24,530 bases of DNA from an uncultured Bacillota bacterium (GTDB lineage: Bacteria > Bacillota_I > Bacilli_A > RF39 > UBA660), in the NCBI GenBank assembly GCA_947168865.1, contig CAMVNN010000010.1, forward strand, positions 1 through 24,530. Direction: 5' to 3'. The translations under genes were made by a program, and so were the position numbers. The notes below the pieces were generated by a model. It was not told the DNA's origin. It did not search any database and saw nothing but the letters and a program-made list of their open reading frames with translations. Each line of letters begins with the position of its first letter. Positions within the stretch are counted from its first letter, which is position 1. Below, one piece after another: positions 10,048 through 16,990 of the stretch.

Positions 10048-10048
10048 C

Positions 10049-10077
10049 TTGACAAATAAAAACAAAGGTACTATTAT
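10049..10077 (+). promoter_or_regulatory. Promoter of ANL unit 3 (gene E)
   Basis: TTGACA (10049-10054), 17-bp spacer and TATTAT (10072-10077). The upstream T-run plus TTGACAAA and the downstream ATTTGCCAAGAAAAATA match unit 2. Confidence 0.8.
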
Positions 10078-10082
10078 ATTTG

Positions 10083-10097
10083 CCAAGAAAAATATGG
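10083..10097 (+). repeat. Conserved 15-base leader element, copy 3 (CCAAGAAAAATATGG)
   Basis: It starts 5 bases after the -10 box. Unlike copies 1 and 2, 48 bases separate it from the start codon (GTG 10146), so element position is fixed relative to the promoter rather than to the start codon. Confidence 0.75.
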
Positions 10098-10145
10098 AGT
10101 GAAGATTGCAAAATCAAATTTGAATAAAAAGAGGGGTGATAGTAA

Positions 10146-12371
10146 GTGAAGACATTTTATGATTTACTAAAAGAAAAGGCAACTGACCCTAAAACCAAAG
10201 ACAAGATAATATATGCAGAGCGCTATTTAAATACGTGTCGTGAATATTCATATGAAGATGTTTATAATCTCGTTGATGAATACATAAGAGAATTTTTAGC
10301 ACATCAAGATGATTTGCCAAGTGATAGAAAAATAAATCTTATCGTTGATAATTCAGTTAAATCAATCATAGCTATTATTGCTTGTTTAAAGTGTAATCTT
10401 ATTCCAGTTATATTTGATTTCAAGAATGTCAGAGAACCTGAAGATAAAATGAAGTATTGTACATATTGGTTTAATAGACCTTTTAGATATGATGAATTGA
10501 TGATAGCTAAAACCAAACGTGATGAATTTGCAAAAATTATAGATCCTGCATATCGAGGTTTTTTAAGAGATTATGGTAAAGAAGTAGAGGCAATATATAA
10601 AAATTCAGATTCATTTTCATATAATCCAAGCAAGCATATACTCGTTATTTGTTCATCAGGAAGTGTAGGAAAAAGTTCACATTTCCATTTGCTCGAAGAA
10701 GAGAAATTAATTAATAATGCTAATAGATATGGTGAAAAAGGAAGTACTTTCTTAAGCTATATATCTTGTGCTAACATTTCGGGAATTTTAACTAATATAG
10801 TTAATCCTTTGTTAAATGATACAAGAGCAGTTCTTGTAAGCAACTTTGATATTAATTTGTTAGGTGTTGATTTAAAAAGAAGTTTGACTTTAAAGAGTCA
10901 AAATATAAAAAAAACATACAACATTTCTTGTAATAACCCATCATTTTACAATGCTTTATTTGATTGTAGATGTAAAAGAATGCATCTAAATTTAATAAAA
11001 AAGGCCATGACTATTAAAGGATATAAAGTTTTTAAAATTGATCCATTTAGGGGTCAAATTGTAATGAAAAATTTTGTTCCAGATTCTGTAATGTTGCCAC
11101 GAGATATTCTCGCATATTTAGAAAATTTTAATGTTTGTGACATTGATTTATCAAAATTAAGGCATATATATCTTGCTGGCGGCTCAAATAATAGTGAAAT
11201 GATTGATACAATGCGACATATCTTCCCCTCAATAAAACGAGGCATTTTTACCAATTTATATGGATCAACAGAAACATATGGAATGATTTCTACTTGTGAT
11301 GAAGAAAAACTTAAAACATGTTATATTGATGTAAGTGACTATAGGGGTTCAATTGAATCTATAATATATACATATGATAAGAAAAATTTTTATAGAACCG
11401 TAAATGGCAATCCGGTTAAAGTTGATTTACATTTTTATAGAAAAAAAGGCAATTTGAGTGAATTTTTATTTACTCCTTATCTTCCAGTAAGTGAAGGTAG
11501 AGTAGATAATCTTGTTGTTAGAGAAGACTTTAGTATGAGATTTGAGCAAGATTGTCAACAAGAATTGAATGATTTTGGAATCTATATCAATGATCAATTA
11601 TATATATTAAGCCGTACAAGTGAATTGGTAATGCCTAAAGCGAATAAAAAGTCCAATTATCAGTTACATTTCTTATGCGATCTTGAAGGCTTTTTAAGAA
11701 GAGAATTACAAACAGATGTATATTGTGTTAACTCTTCTGATACAGGAGTCCAAATATATGTAAACATAAAAGACTATAAACATACAGAACTTTTAACTAT
11801 GTACCACAAGTGTTTAAAGATTAAAGAGGCTATAGATGAACGTTTAGATATTATGAGCATTGATTATCCTATATTTTTACATAGTGATGTTTTTCCAATA
11901 GCCAAAATATCGGGGAAAATATCTAAAGGAAAGCTAAATGAATACCATGATTACTCTAGAATTCAGTATGAGCACATTCTAAATCCAGAGGAATCTATAA
12001 AAAAAGTTGCATTAATATTAATTAAAAATTTATTTAAAGAATATGAATGCAGTGAATTAAGTAATAATACATTTACTGTTTATCTTGGTGATCATAAATT
12101 CTTACCAATAACTAATAGTATGAATAAAATCTTTAAGATAATTAGAATAAATGATTCTAAAGGAAGTGTAACATTCAGAGTAAATAGAAATGTTATATTT
12201 TTGACTGATGAAGAAATAGATGAAATTATGTATGATTTAAATAGAGAATTATATATGGCTGACTTTCATGTTGAGGATGAAGTTGAACACTCTGACGATA
12301 TAACAAGCGATAGATTTAGAAATCGTTTTGCAACAAATATGATAAAAAAAATCAGTCAATTAAAATTATGA
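10146..12371 (+). CDS. Divergent ANL-superfamily adenylate-forming enzyme, paralog E (most altered motifs)
   Basis: The 741-residue paralog starts at GTG behind GGGGTGAT. It keeps the overall plan: A3 CSSGSVGKSSH (169-179), SYISCANISGILTNIVNPL (204-222), PRDI (319-322), A5 NLYGSTETYGM (370-380), A7 LNDFGIYINDQLYILSR (474-490) and A10 AKISGKISKGKL (586-597) with Lys591. Compared with A to D, the A3 Glu is Val, the Pro before His is Ser, A7 lacks the Gly of GD, the A7 GR is SR, and the first Cys of CxCx7C is Ser (STCDEEKLKTC). It either has a different substrate or lower activity, or has another role; Lys591 and the A5 Glu remain. The C-terminal extension is shorter. The TGA stop forms part of the promoter of the next gene. 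Confidence 0.78.
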   Translation: MKTFYDLLKEKATDPKTKDKIIYAERYLNTCREYSYEDVYNLVDEYIREFLAHQDDLPSDRKINLIVDNSVKSIIAIIACLKCNLIPVIFDFKNVREPEDKMKYCTYWFNRPFRYDELMIAKTKRDEFAKIIDPAYRGFLRDYGKEVEAIYKNSDSFSYNPSKHILVICSSGSVGKSSHFHLLEEEKLINNANRYGEKGSTFLSYISCANISGILTNIVNPLLNDTRAVLVSNFDINLLGVDLKRSLTLKSQNIKKTYNISCNNPSFYNALFDCRCKRMHLNLIKKAMTIKGYKVFKIDPFRGQIVMKNFVPDSVMLPRDILAYLENFNVCDIDLSKLRHIYLAGGSNNSEMIDTMRHIFPSIKRGIFTNLYGSTETYGMISTCDEEKLKTCYIDVSDYRGSIESIIYTYDKKNFYRTVNGNPVKVDLHFYRKKGNLSEFLFTPYLPVSEGRVDNLVVREDFSMRFEQDCQQELNDFGIYINDQLYILSRTSELVMPKANKKSNYQLHFLCDLEGFLRRELQTDVYCVNSSDTGVQIYVNIKDYKHTELLTMYHKCLKIKEAIDERLDIMSIDYPIFLHSDVFPIAKISGKISKGKLNEYHDYSRIQYEHILNPEESIKKVALILIKNLFKEYECSELSNNTFTVYLGDHKFLPITNSMNKIFKIIRINDSKGSVTFRVNRNVIFLTDEEIDEIMYDLNRELYMADFHVEDEVEHSDDITSDRFRNRFATNMIKKISQLKL

Positions 12372-12377
12372 TATAAT
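12369..12377 (+). promoter_or_regulatory. Extended -10 promoter of the LysR-type gene
   Basis: TGATATAAT is an extended -10 (TGnTATAAT) whose TGA is the stop codon of gene E. No good -35 is seen. The predicted start near 12384 leaves a very short leader before AGGGGTGAT. Read-through from gene E is also possible because no terminator separates them. Confidence 0.6.
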
Positions 12378-12398
12378 ATCAGTATAAGGGGTGATAAT

Positions 12399-13292
12399 AT
12401 GAATAACATAAACTTAAATTTATACAAATATTTTTTTCAAGTAGCAAAATATGAAAGTTACACTAAAGCTGCTGAAGAACTTATGGTTTCCCAACCATCT
12501 TTAAGTTATAGTATTAAAGTTTTGGAAGAACAATTAGGAATTAAACTTTTCAAAAAAGTAAAAAATCATGTTTATTTAACTGATGAAGGTAAGGAAATAT
12601 ATGATAAATTAGTTACTATTTTTGAACTTTTTGAAGAGATAAATCCAGGTGCAGATGGTCTTAGTGGCAAGGTTATTCTTGGGCTTCGTCCTGCTTTTGC
12701 AGAAGAAACATTGCCGGTTTATATGCATGAATTAAATTTAACTTATCCTAATTTACAAATTGATTATGTTACTGGTGAAACGGCACAATTGAAGAAAATG
12801 CTATTAAACCATGAAATTGATATTTTAATTGATGAAATTAAATTAGATGGTGAAGCATGCTCAGTTTTGGCTTTTGAAGATCCATGTGTATTTATAACTC
12901 ACAAACACAATAAAGAAAAATATGAGAATAAAATTATTGATGAGGATTATTGTACTAATAATCCAGTATATGTTACATCTCTAAATCGATTTGTAAAGAA
13001 AATCATGGATTTATATCCTGAATTCAAATACAAAGATGTTAGAAGTACCCCATTAATGCTTTTAAATCTAGAGAGTAACGACTATGTTGGGTTAGCCCCA
13101 AGAATAATTTTAAAACGAGAATTTCAGACAAATGAGTTCTTTGAAGTTGGCTCTAATATAGTAATTCCAAAAGCTAAAATGTATGCATCTTATATTAAGA
13201 GACTATCAAATAAAAAAATAAATGCGGTTATCGACTTCTTTAGAGAAAACGATTATTATGCATTATTAGAAGACAAAAAGGAAATCAAATGA
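12399..13292 (+). CDS. LysR-type transcriptional regulator
   Basis: The 297-residue protein has typical family length. A winged helix-turn-helix occupies about residues 1-60 (KYFFQVAKYESYTKAAEELMVS then QPSLSYSIKVLEEQLGIKLF, TDEG). An effector-binding domain of the periplasmic-binding-protein type follows, from about residue 88 (GKVILGLRPAFAEETLP) to the end, with the usual INAVIDFF C-terminal pattern. Such proteins bind operators near target promoters and respond to a small-molecule co-inducer. It lies 27 bases after gene E in the same direction and is the nearest candidate regulator for the three repeated promoters, but this is inference from position. LysR operators usually contain T-N11-A and lie upstream of -35; the shared element here is downstream of -10. 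Effector unknown. Confidence 0.9.
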   Translation: MNNINLNLYKYFFQVAKYESYTKAAEELMVSQPSLSYSIKVLEEQLGIKLFKKVKNHVYLTDEGKEIYDKLVTIFELFEEINPGADGLSGKVILGLRPAFAEETLPVYMHELNLTYPNLQIDYVTGETAQLKKMLLNHEIDILIDEIKLDGEACSVLAFEDPCVFITHKHNKEKYENKIIDEDYCTNNPVYVTSLNRFVKKIMDLYPEFKYKDVRSTPLMLLNLESNDYVGLAPRIILKREFQTNEFFEVGSNIVIPKAKMYASYIKRLSNKKINAVIDFFRENDYYALLEDKKEIK

Positions 13293-13304
13293 TTTCTTTT
13301 TTTA
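13275..13304 (+). terminator. Intrinsic terminator of the LysR-type gene
   Basis: Stem AAAAAGGAAATC / GATTTCTTTTTT (13275-13286 and 13291-13302, one G-T pair) with an AAAT loop, T-tail, overlapping the TGA stop. Confidence 0.8.
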
Positions 13305-13391
13305 TAGATTTTTTTGATAATAATTATAAAATTTTGGTATTAGCAAATATTTGTCTAATTAAATAAAATAAAGTTGAAAGGAAGAAATAGT

Positions 13392-13898
13392 ATGGACAAA
13401 TATTTTATATCACAATTGCTTGTAATCATTGCAACAATAATCATAGGAATTACTTATATTGTAAAATCACGAAAACAAATTTTAATTTATTTCATTTTTT
13501 ATAATTTATTTTACGGAATACATTATTTGCTTTTGAATGCTTGTACAGGATTTTTTATGAATATGATAAGCATAGGTAGAAATGTGTTCTTTTTTTATAA
13601 TAATTCAAAAGAAAAAGAAAATAGCAAGATAGTTTTAATAATACTATGGGCAATAATAATAGGATTTGGAATATATTCTTATCAAGATTTTTATAGCTTA
13701 GTATCTATGAGTGCGTCTTTATTATCGACTTACTCTGTATGGCAGAAAGATGTAAAAAAATATAGATATATTGCAACTATTGTAAGTGTTGAATTCATTA
13801 TCTATGCTATTCATATACAGTCTACTTTTGCAATTATAACTGAAATTTTTCTATTATTTGTTGAACTAATTGGAATTTTTATTAATCGAAAGAAGTAA
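13392..13898 (+). CDS. YgjV-like integral membrane protein
   Basis: The 168-residue product is almost entirely hydrophobic, with about five or six membrane segments (roughly residues 6-24, 30-48, 52-68, 80-96, 100-115 and 125-163). The pattern ...SRKQILIYFIFYNLFYGIHYLLLNACTG... followed by a W-x-K-D-x-x-K-Y-R loop (VWQKDVKKYRYIA) resembles the YgjV family of small inner-membrane proteins, whose function is not established. ATG 13392 is chosen because GAAAGGAAG lies 7 bases upstream; an in-frame TTG at 13374 would place that site inside the gene. It stands between the LysR gene terminator and the GNAT-like gene. A role in exporting or importing a cluster product would be a guess. Confidence 0.6.
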   Translation: MDKYFISQLLVIIATIIIGITYIVKSRKQILIYFIFYNLFYGIHYLLLNACTGFFMNMISIGRNVFFFYNNSKEKENSKIVLIILWAIIIGFGIYSYQDFYSLVSMSASLLSTYSVWQKDVKKYRYIATIVSVEFIIYAIHIQSTFAIITEIFLLFVELIGIFINRKK

Positions 13899-13990
13899 CA
13901 TTTATTAAAAAATTTTATAACATATATAGAAAATATATATTTTATGTTTTTACAAAATAACATTATATTAGTAAGCAAGGAGGAGATATC

Positions 13991-15070
13991 ATGTTTAATG
14001 ATGATTATTTAAGAATATTTCAAATATTGAAAGGAATATGTGCACGCGAGACAAGAAAATTTGAAAAAATTAATCCCAATGTTAGATTTTGCTTGTATCA
14101 AGATTTTGAAGAATATGAAGTTCAACCATTAACTCCATATGATATTGTTAAATTTTATAATGATAACTGGACTGGTAATAAAGACTTCATGCATATTCCT
14201 GATTATGACAAAACCATAAGAAACATTGAAAAATTTCCAATTATAATAGCATATGATACTGAATCTAAAGAAATACTTGGAATATCTACTTTGCAATATG
14301 ATGAAATAAGTAAAAATCATGTTGATCCATATTTTCCAGAAGAAAATGCTAGATACTTTTCAATGACAGGAATTTTAACTAATCGTTCTAATAAGAGCAA
14401 AGGATTAAAAGGAATAGGGAATAAGATATATGAGATTGAATTATATGCTGCTCTATGTTATAAACAAGATCCTAGATTTAAAGATACAAGGATTATGTGT
14501 GTAATTGATTGCCGAAATAAACATAGTATCTTTGCATTGAAAAAAGCTACAAATAATCTTGAAAGAGATATAGGTTTAACTGAAAAAGGAATGGAATTTC
14601 CATCACTAATTGAAGCATTCTATTTTATAAATGATGGTGAAGGGATTTTAACCGAAGCACCAACATTGGTAATGGAAGTTGAGTTAGATCCTAAGCGAAA
14701 AAAAGAGATTGAAAAAAGAACTATTGAATACTATCCTAGTGATAATATAAATGATTCACTTTTAAAAACAGTTATTCGAACATTTAAGCGTGATAAAACT
14801 AAGAAACCAATAATTAATTTTGATATGGAACTTGATGGTGTTCAAGTTACATATGTTAAATTAGACAAAGATGCTAACTATTTAGCAAGTTTTCCTGAAA
14901 TTATGACACACAATACCGAAATGGGAAATGATCGAATTCCATTAACTGAAGAAGAATTAGTTAATCAATTTATAGAAGGTAGTGCTAGAAGAGAAGAGAA
15001 GAGACTAAGACTTTTGTATAATATAGATAGAAAGAAGAATGTAGATGACGAAGAAAGAAATATTGGATAA
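13991..15070 (+). CDS. GNAT-like N-acyltransferase candidate
   Basis: The 359-residue protein is recognised only through its middle. Strands FPIIIAYDTESKEILGISTLQYDE (about 82-105) and YFSMTGILTNRSNKSKGLKGIGNKIYEIEL (about 122-151) resemble GNAT motif A, with GLKGIGNK as the acyl-CoA pyrophosphate loop (R/Q-x-x-G-x-G/A type), followed by a helix. GNAT enzymes move an acyl group to an amine, usually from acyl-CoA. The N-terminal 80 and C-terminal 150 residues are not recognised. The start has a consensus AAGGAGG at 13977-13983, unlike the GGTGAT sites of most neighbours. The gene overlaps the M20 gene by 26 bases, so the two products probably act together. An alternative is a GNAT-like fold of other function. 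Confidence 0.55.
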   Translation: MFNDDYLRIFQILKGICARETRKFEKINPNVRFCLYQDFEEYEVQPLTPYDIVKFYNDNWTGNKDFMHIPDYDKTIRNIEKFPIIIAYDTESKEILGISTLQYDEISKNHVDPYFPEENARYFSMTGILTNRSNKSKGLKGIGNKIYEIELYAALCYKQDPRFKDTRIMCVIDCRNKHSIFALKKATNNLERDIGLTEKGMEFPSLIEAFYFINDGEGILTEAPTLVMEVELDPKRKKEIEKRTIEYYPSDNINDSLLKTVIRTFKRDKTKKPIINFDMELDGVQVTYVKLDKDANYLASFPEIMTHNTEMGNDRIPLTEEELVNQFIEGSARREEKRLRLLYNIDRKKNVDDEERNIG

Positions 15071-16112
15071 TATTGTTGATAATGCTTGTAAATTAATTTC
15101 ATTTCCAACTTATCATGGAAACGATGGAGCCTTTAAGGAATTATTTGATTATGTTAAAACTCAAATGGCTGATTTCTTTGTTAAAGATATAATTGTCAAT
15201 TATAATAATCATGATAATCACAATTTGTTGATCTCTAATGTTGAAGGAAATGAATTTGATGTAATCTTTAGTGGACACGTAGATGTAGTAAAAAATGACA
15301 ATTATAAGGCTAAAATCGTTAATAATAAATTATATGGACGTGGGGCTATTGATATGAAGGGCCAAGTTGCTGTCATGATGGAAATATTGAAAAATGCTAA
15401 AACGTCTAAAAGAATAGCTTTGTTACTTACAAGTGATGAAGAAATTGGAGGCTTTTGTTGCCAAACTATTGCTAAAAATTTACAAGCAAAATTAGTAATA
15501 ATGCCTGATGGCGGTAAGAACTTTGATTTAATTGTTGAAGAAAAAGGTCTTGCTCAACTAGAAATAATGGCTACTGGAGTTTCCGCACATGGTAGTGAGC
15601 CATATAATGGTGATAATGCTATTATTAAGTTAATTAACCTTTATAATGACTTAATTAGCATATATCAACTTCCTAAATCAAAAGATGATTGGAAACTAAG
15701 TATTACGCTTTCTAAATTAAATGGTGGTGATGCTAATAATAAGGTTCCAGATAATGCTACAATGGCACTAGATATTAGATATACTGCCACTGATAATATA
15801 AATAGAATAATTAATTATATTAGGAATTATTCTGATGATGTTTCTTTAAAGATATTAGATATTGAACCTGTTTTTGCTCTTGATCAAGATTTAGAAATCG
15901 TAAAAGATTTTATTGTAAAAGCAGAGAAGATTTTGAGTAATAAATTAGTTATAACTAAATGTTCAGCTGGTAGTGATGCACCATATTTTAGTGAAAAAGG
16001 GCTCCCCGTAATTATAATGAATCCAGCTGGAGATTATTGGCATAATCCTAATGAATATGCTGAAATAGACAGTTATTATACCTTATATAAGATTTTTAAA
16101 GCTATTTTATAA
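15045..16112 (+). CDS. M20-family metallo-amidohydrolase / peptidase (ArgE-DapE-acylase type)
   Basis: The 355-residue enzyme carries the full set of M20 motifs: SGHVDVV (His78, Asp80), GRGAIDMKG (bridging Asp103), TSDEEIGG (catalytic Glu132, metal Glu133), MPDGG (Asp155) and a C-terminal YWHNPNEY (His333). The dimerisation lid starts near ATGVSAHGSEP. Family members hydrolyse N-acyl amino acids, N-succinyl-diaminopimelate or short peptides using two zinc ions in the cytoplasm. The exact substrate cannot be read from the sequence. Its start lies inside the end of the GNAT-like gene, giving an acyl-transfer / acyl-removal pair. No recognisable ribosome site better than AGAAAGAAG precedes the ATG, which suits translational coupling. 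Confidence 0.85.
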   Translation: MTKKEILDNIVDNACKLISFPTYHGNDGAFKELFDYVKTQMADFFVKDIIVNYNNHDNHNLLISNVEGNEFDVIFSGHVDVVKNDNYKAKIVNNKLYGRGAIDMKGQVAVMMEILKNAKTSKRIALLLTSDEEIGGFCCQTIAKNLQAKLVIMPDGGKNFDLIVEEKGLAQLEIMATGVSAHGSEPYNGDNAIIKLINLYNDLISIYQLPKSKDDWKLSITLSKLNGGDANNKVPDNATMALDIRYTATDNINRIINYIRNYSDDVSLKILDIEPVFALDQDLEIVKDFIVKAEKILSNKLVITKCSAGSDAPYFSEKGLPVIIMNPAGDYWHNPNEYAEIDSYYTLYKIFKAIL

Positions 16113-16143
16113 AAAAATGTCAAATTTAACTATTACTTTACAC

Positions 16144-16172
16144 TTGACAATTGACAACAAAATGACTACAAT
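16144..16172 (+). promoter_or_regulatory. Promoter of the HTH gene
   Basis: TTGACA (16144-16149), 17-bp spacer and TACAAT (16167-16172). A second TTGACA follows at 16151-16156 without an equally good -10. The predicted start near 16179 coincides with the GGAGGG ribosome site, which supports ATG 16192 as the start. Confidence 0.8.
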
Positions 16173-16191
16173 GATATTGGAGGGTAGTGAG

Positions 16192-16968
16192 ATGGATAAG
16201 TTAAATGATGTTTTAAAAGAATTAGGAATTTCAAAAGTAAAGCTTGCTAAATTTCTAGGAGTTTCACGCCAAATGATTTATAACTATTTAGAATTAGATG
16301 ATTTAAATAAATGGCCGAAAGATAAAAAAGTAATGCTTCTTAATTTACTTGGGATTAAGACTCCAGAAGAATTAGAGACTTTAAAGATTGATACAGATTA
16401 TATAATGGATGTTGAGGCCAGAATAAATAGTATATTCGAGAACAATTATCACAGTGACTCTAATGATTCAGGTAATGTCTATAATGGACTTAAAAAATCT
16501 CAAAGAGATTTATTAAAAGGAATTGTAGATATATTACATGAAAAATTAGAAGATGATAGTGATAATGATAGTGCTAACACCATTAGATATCTATATTACT
16601 TTTTACAAGCAATTGATAGCTCTAAAGAATTAAAATATTTCTTGGCATATGCGGCTAAAGCAATGGGATTTGTAAAACCACTTGAATTTGCGTTTAATGA
16701 AGATGAACAATTTGCATTTGAAAGCATTACTTTCAGTGGAATGACTTTATATTCAAATGGTGGTTTATCTAGAAATAAATTAGCTGAATCTCATCGTAGA
16801 TTTGTAGAACAAATCGAACACAAAAAAGAAGAAAAAATGAGTCGTACATTAGAGCTAAATCTTATTAAGAGTCAAGCTTTAAAAGAATTAGGCTATAGTG
16901 AAATAAATGAACAAAATGCAGCTGAAATATTAGAAAAAATGGCTGAAATTCAATCTAGAAAAATATAA
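16192..16968 (+). CDS. Helix-turn-helix (XRE/Cro-like) protein
   Basis: The 258-residue protein begins with a Cro/XRE-like helix-turn-helix: LNDVLKELGISKVKLAKFLG then VSRQMIYNYLE (residues 4-34). A short LLNLLGI-x-TPEELE hinge follows, then a 200-residue region that is not recognised, with an acidic linker near residues 115-125 (EDDSDNDS) and a helical C terminus. It probably binds DNA as a local regulator; the C-terminal part may bind a ligand or partner. Start ATG 16192 is chosen over an in-frame ATG 16117 because GGAGGG (16179-16184) and a near-consensus promoter lie between them. It follows the M20 gene with no clear terminator, so read-through is possible. Confidence 0.75.
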   Translation: MDKLNDVLKELGISKVKLAKFLGVSRQMIYNYLELDDLNKWPKDKKVMLLNLLGIKTPEELETLKIDTDYIMDVEARINSIFENNYHSDSNDSGNVYNGLKKSQRDLLKGIVDILHEKLEDDSDNDSANTIRYLYYFLQAIDSSKELKYFLAYAAKAMGFVKPLEFAFNEDEQFAFESITFSGMTLYSNGGLSRNKLAESHRRFVEQIEHKKEEKMSRTLELNLIKSQALKELGYSEINEQNAAEILEKMAEIQSRKI

Positions 16969-16990
16969 AAGAAGATAATTCTTCTTTTTA
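16967..16990 (+). terminator. Intrinsic terminator of the HTH gene
   Basis: Stem AAAAGAAGA / TCTTCTTTT (16967-16975 and 16980-16988) with a TAAT loop and T-rich tail, overlapping the TAA stop. Confidence 0.85.

Noticed and set aside
637..10097. Riboswitch or T-box in the ANL leaders
   Set aside because: The leaders of units 1 and 2 are only about 25-30 bases and hold no structured aptamer or alternative terminator; the hairpins present belong to upstream genes.
662..12371. Phase variation or gene conversion among the five paralogs through long identical DNA tracts
   Set aside because: Protein motifs are conserved but the DNA differs at many synonymous sites; the longest identical run I noticed (genes A and D, after the A5 motif) is about 23 bases. 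This looks like old duplication.
662..12371. NRPS/PKS assembly line
   Set aside because: No condensation, ketosynthase, thioesterase or carrier domain was recognised; the proteins are single-module ANL-like enzymes with an unknown tail.
16117..16191. ATG 16117 as start of the HTH gene
   Set aside because: A TTGACA-N17-TACAAT promoter and GGAGGG site lie downstream of it and point to ATG 16192.
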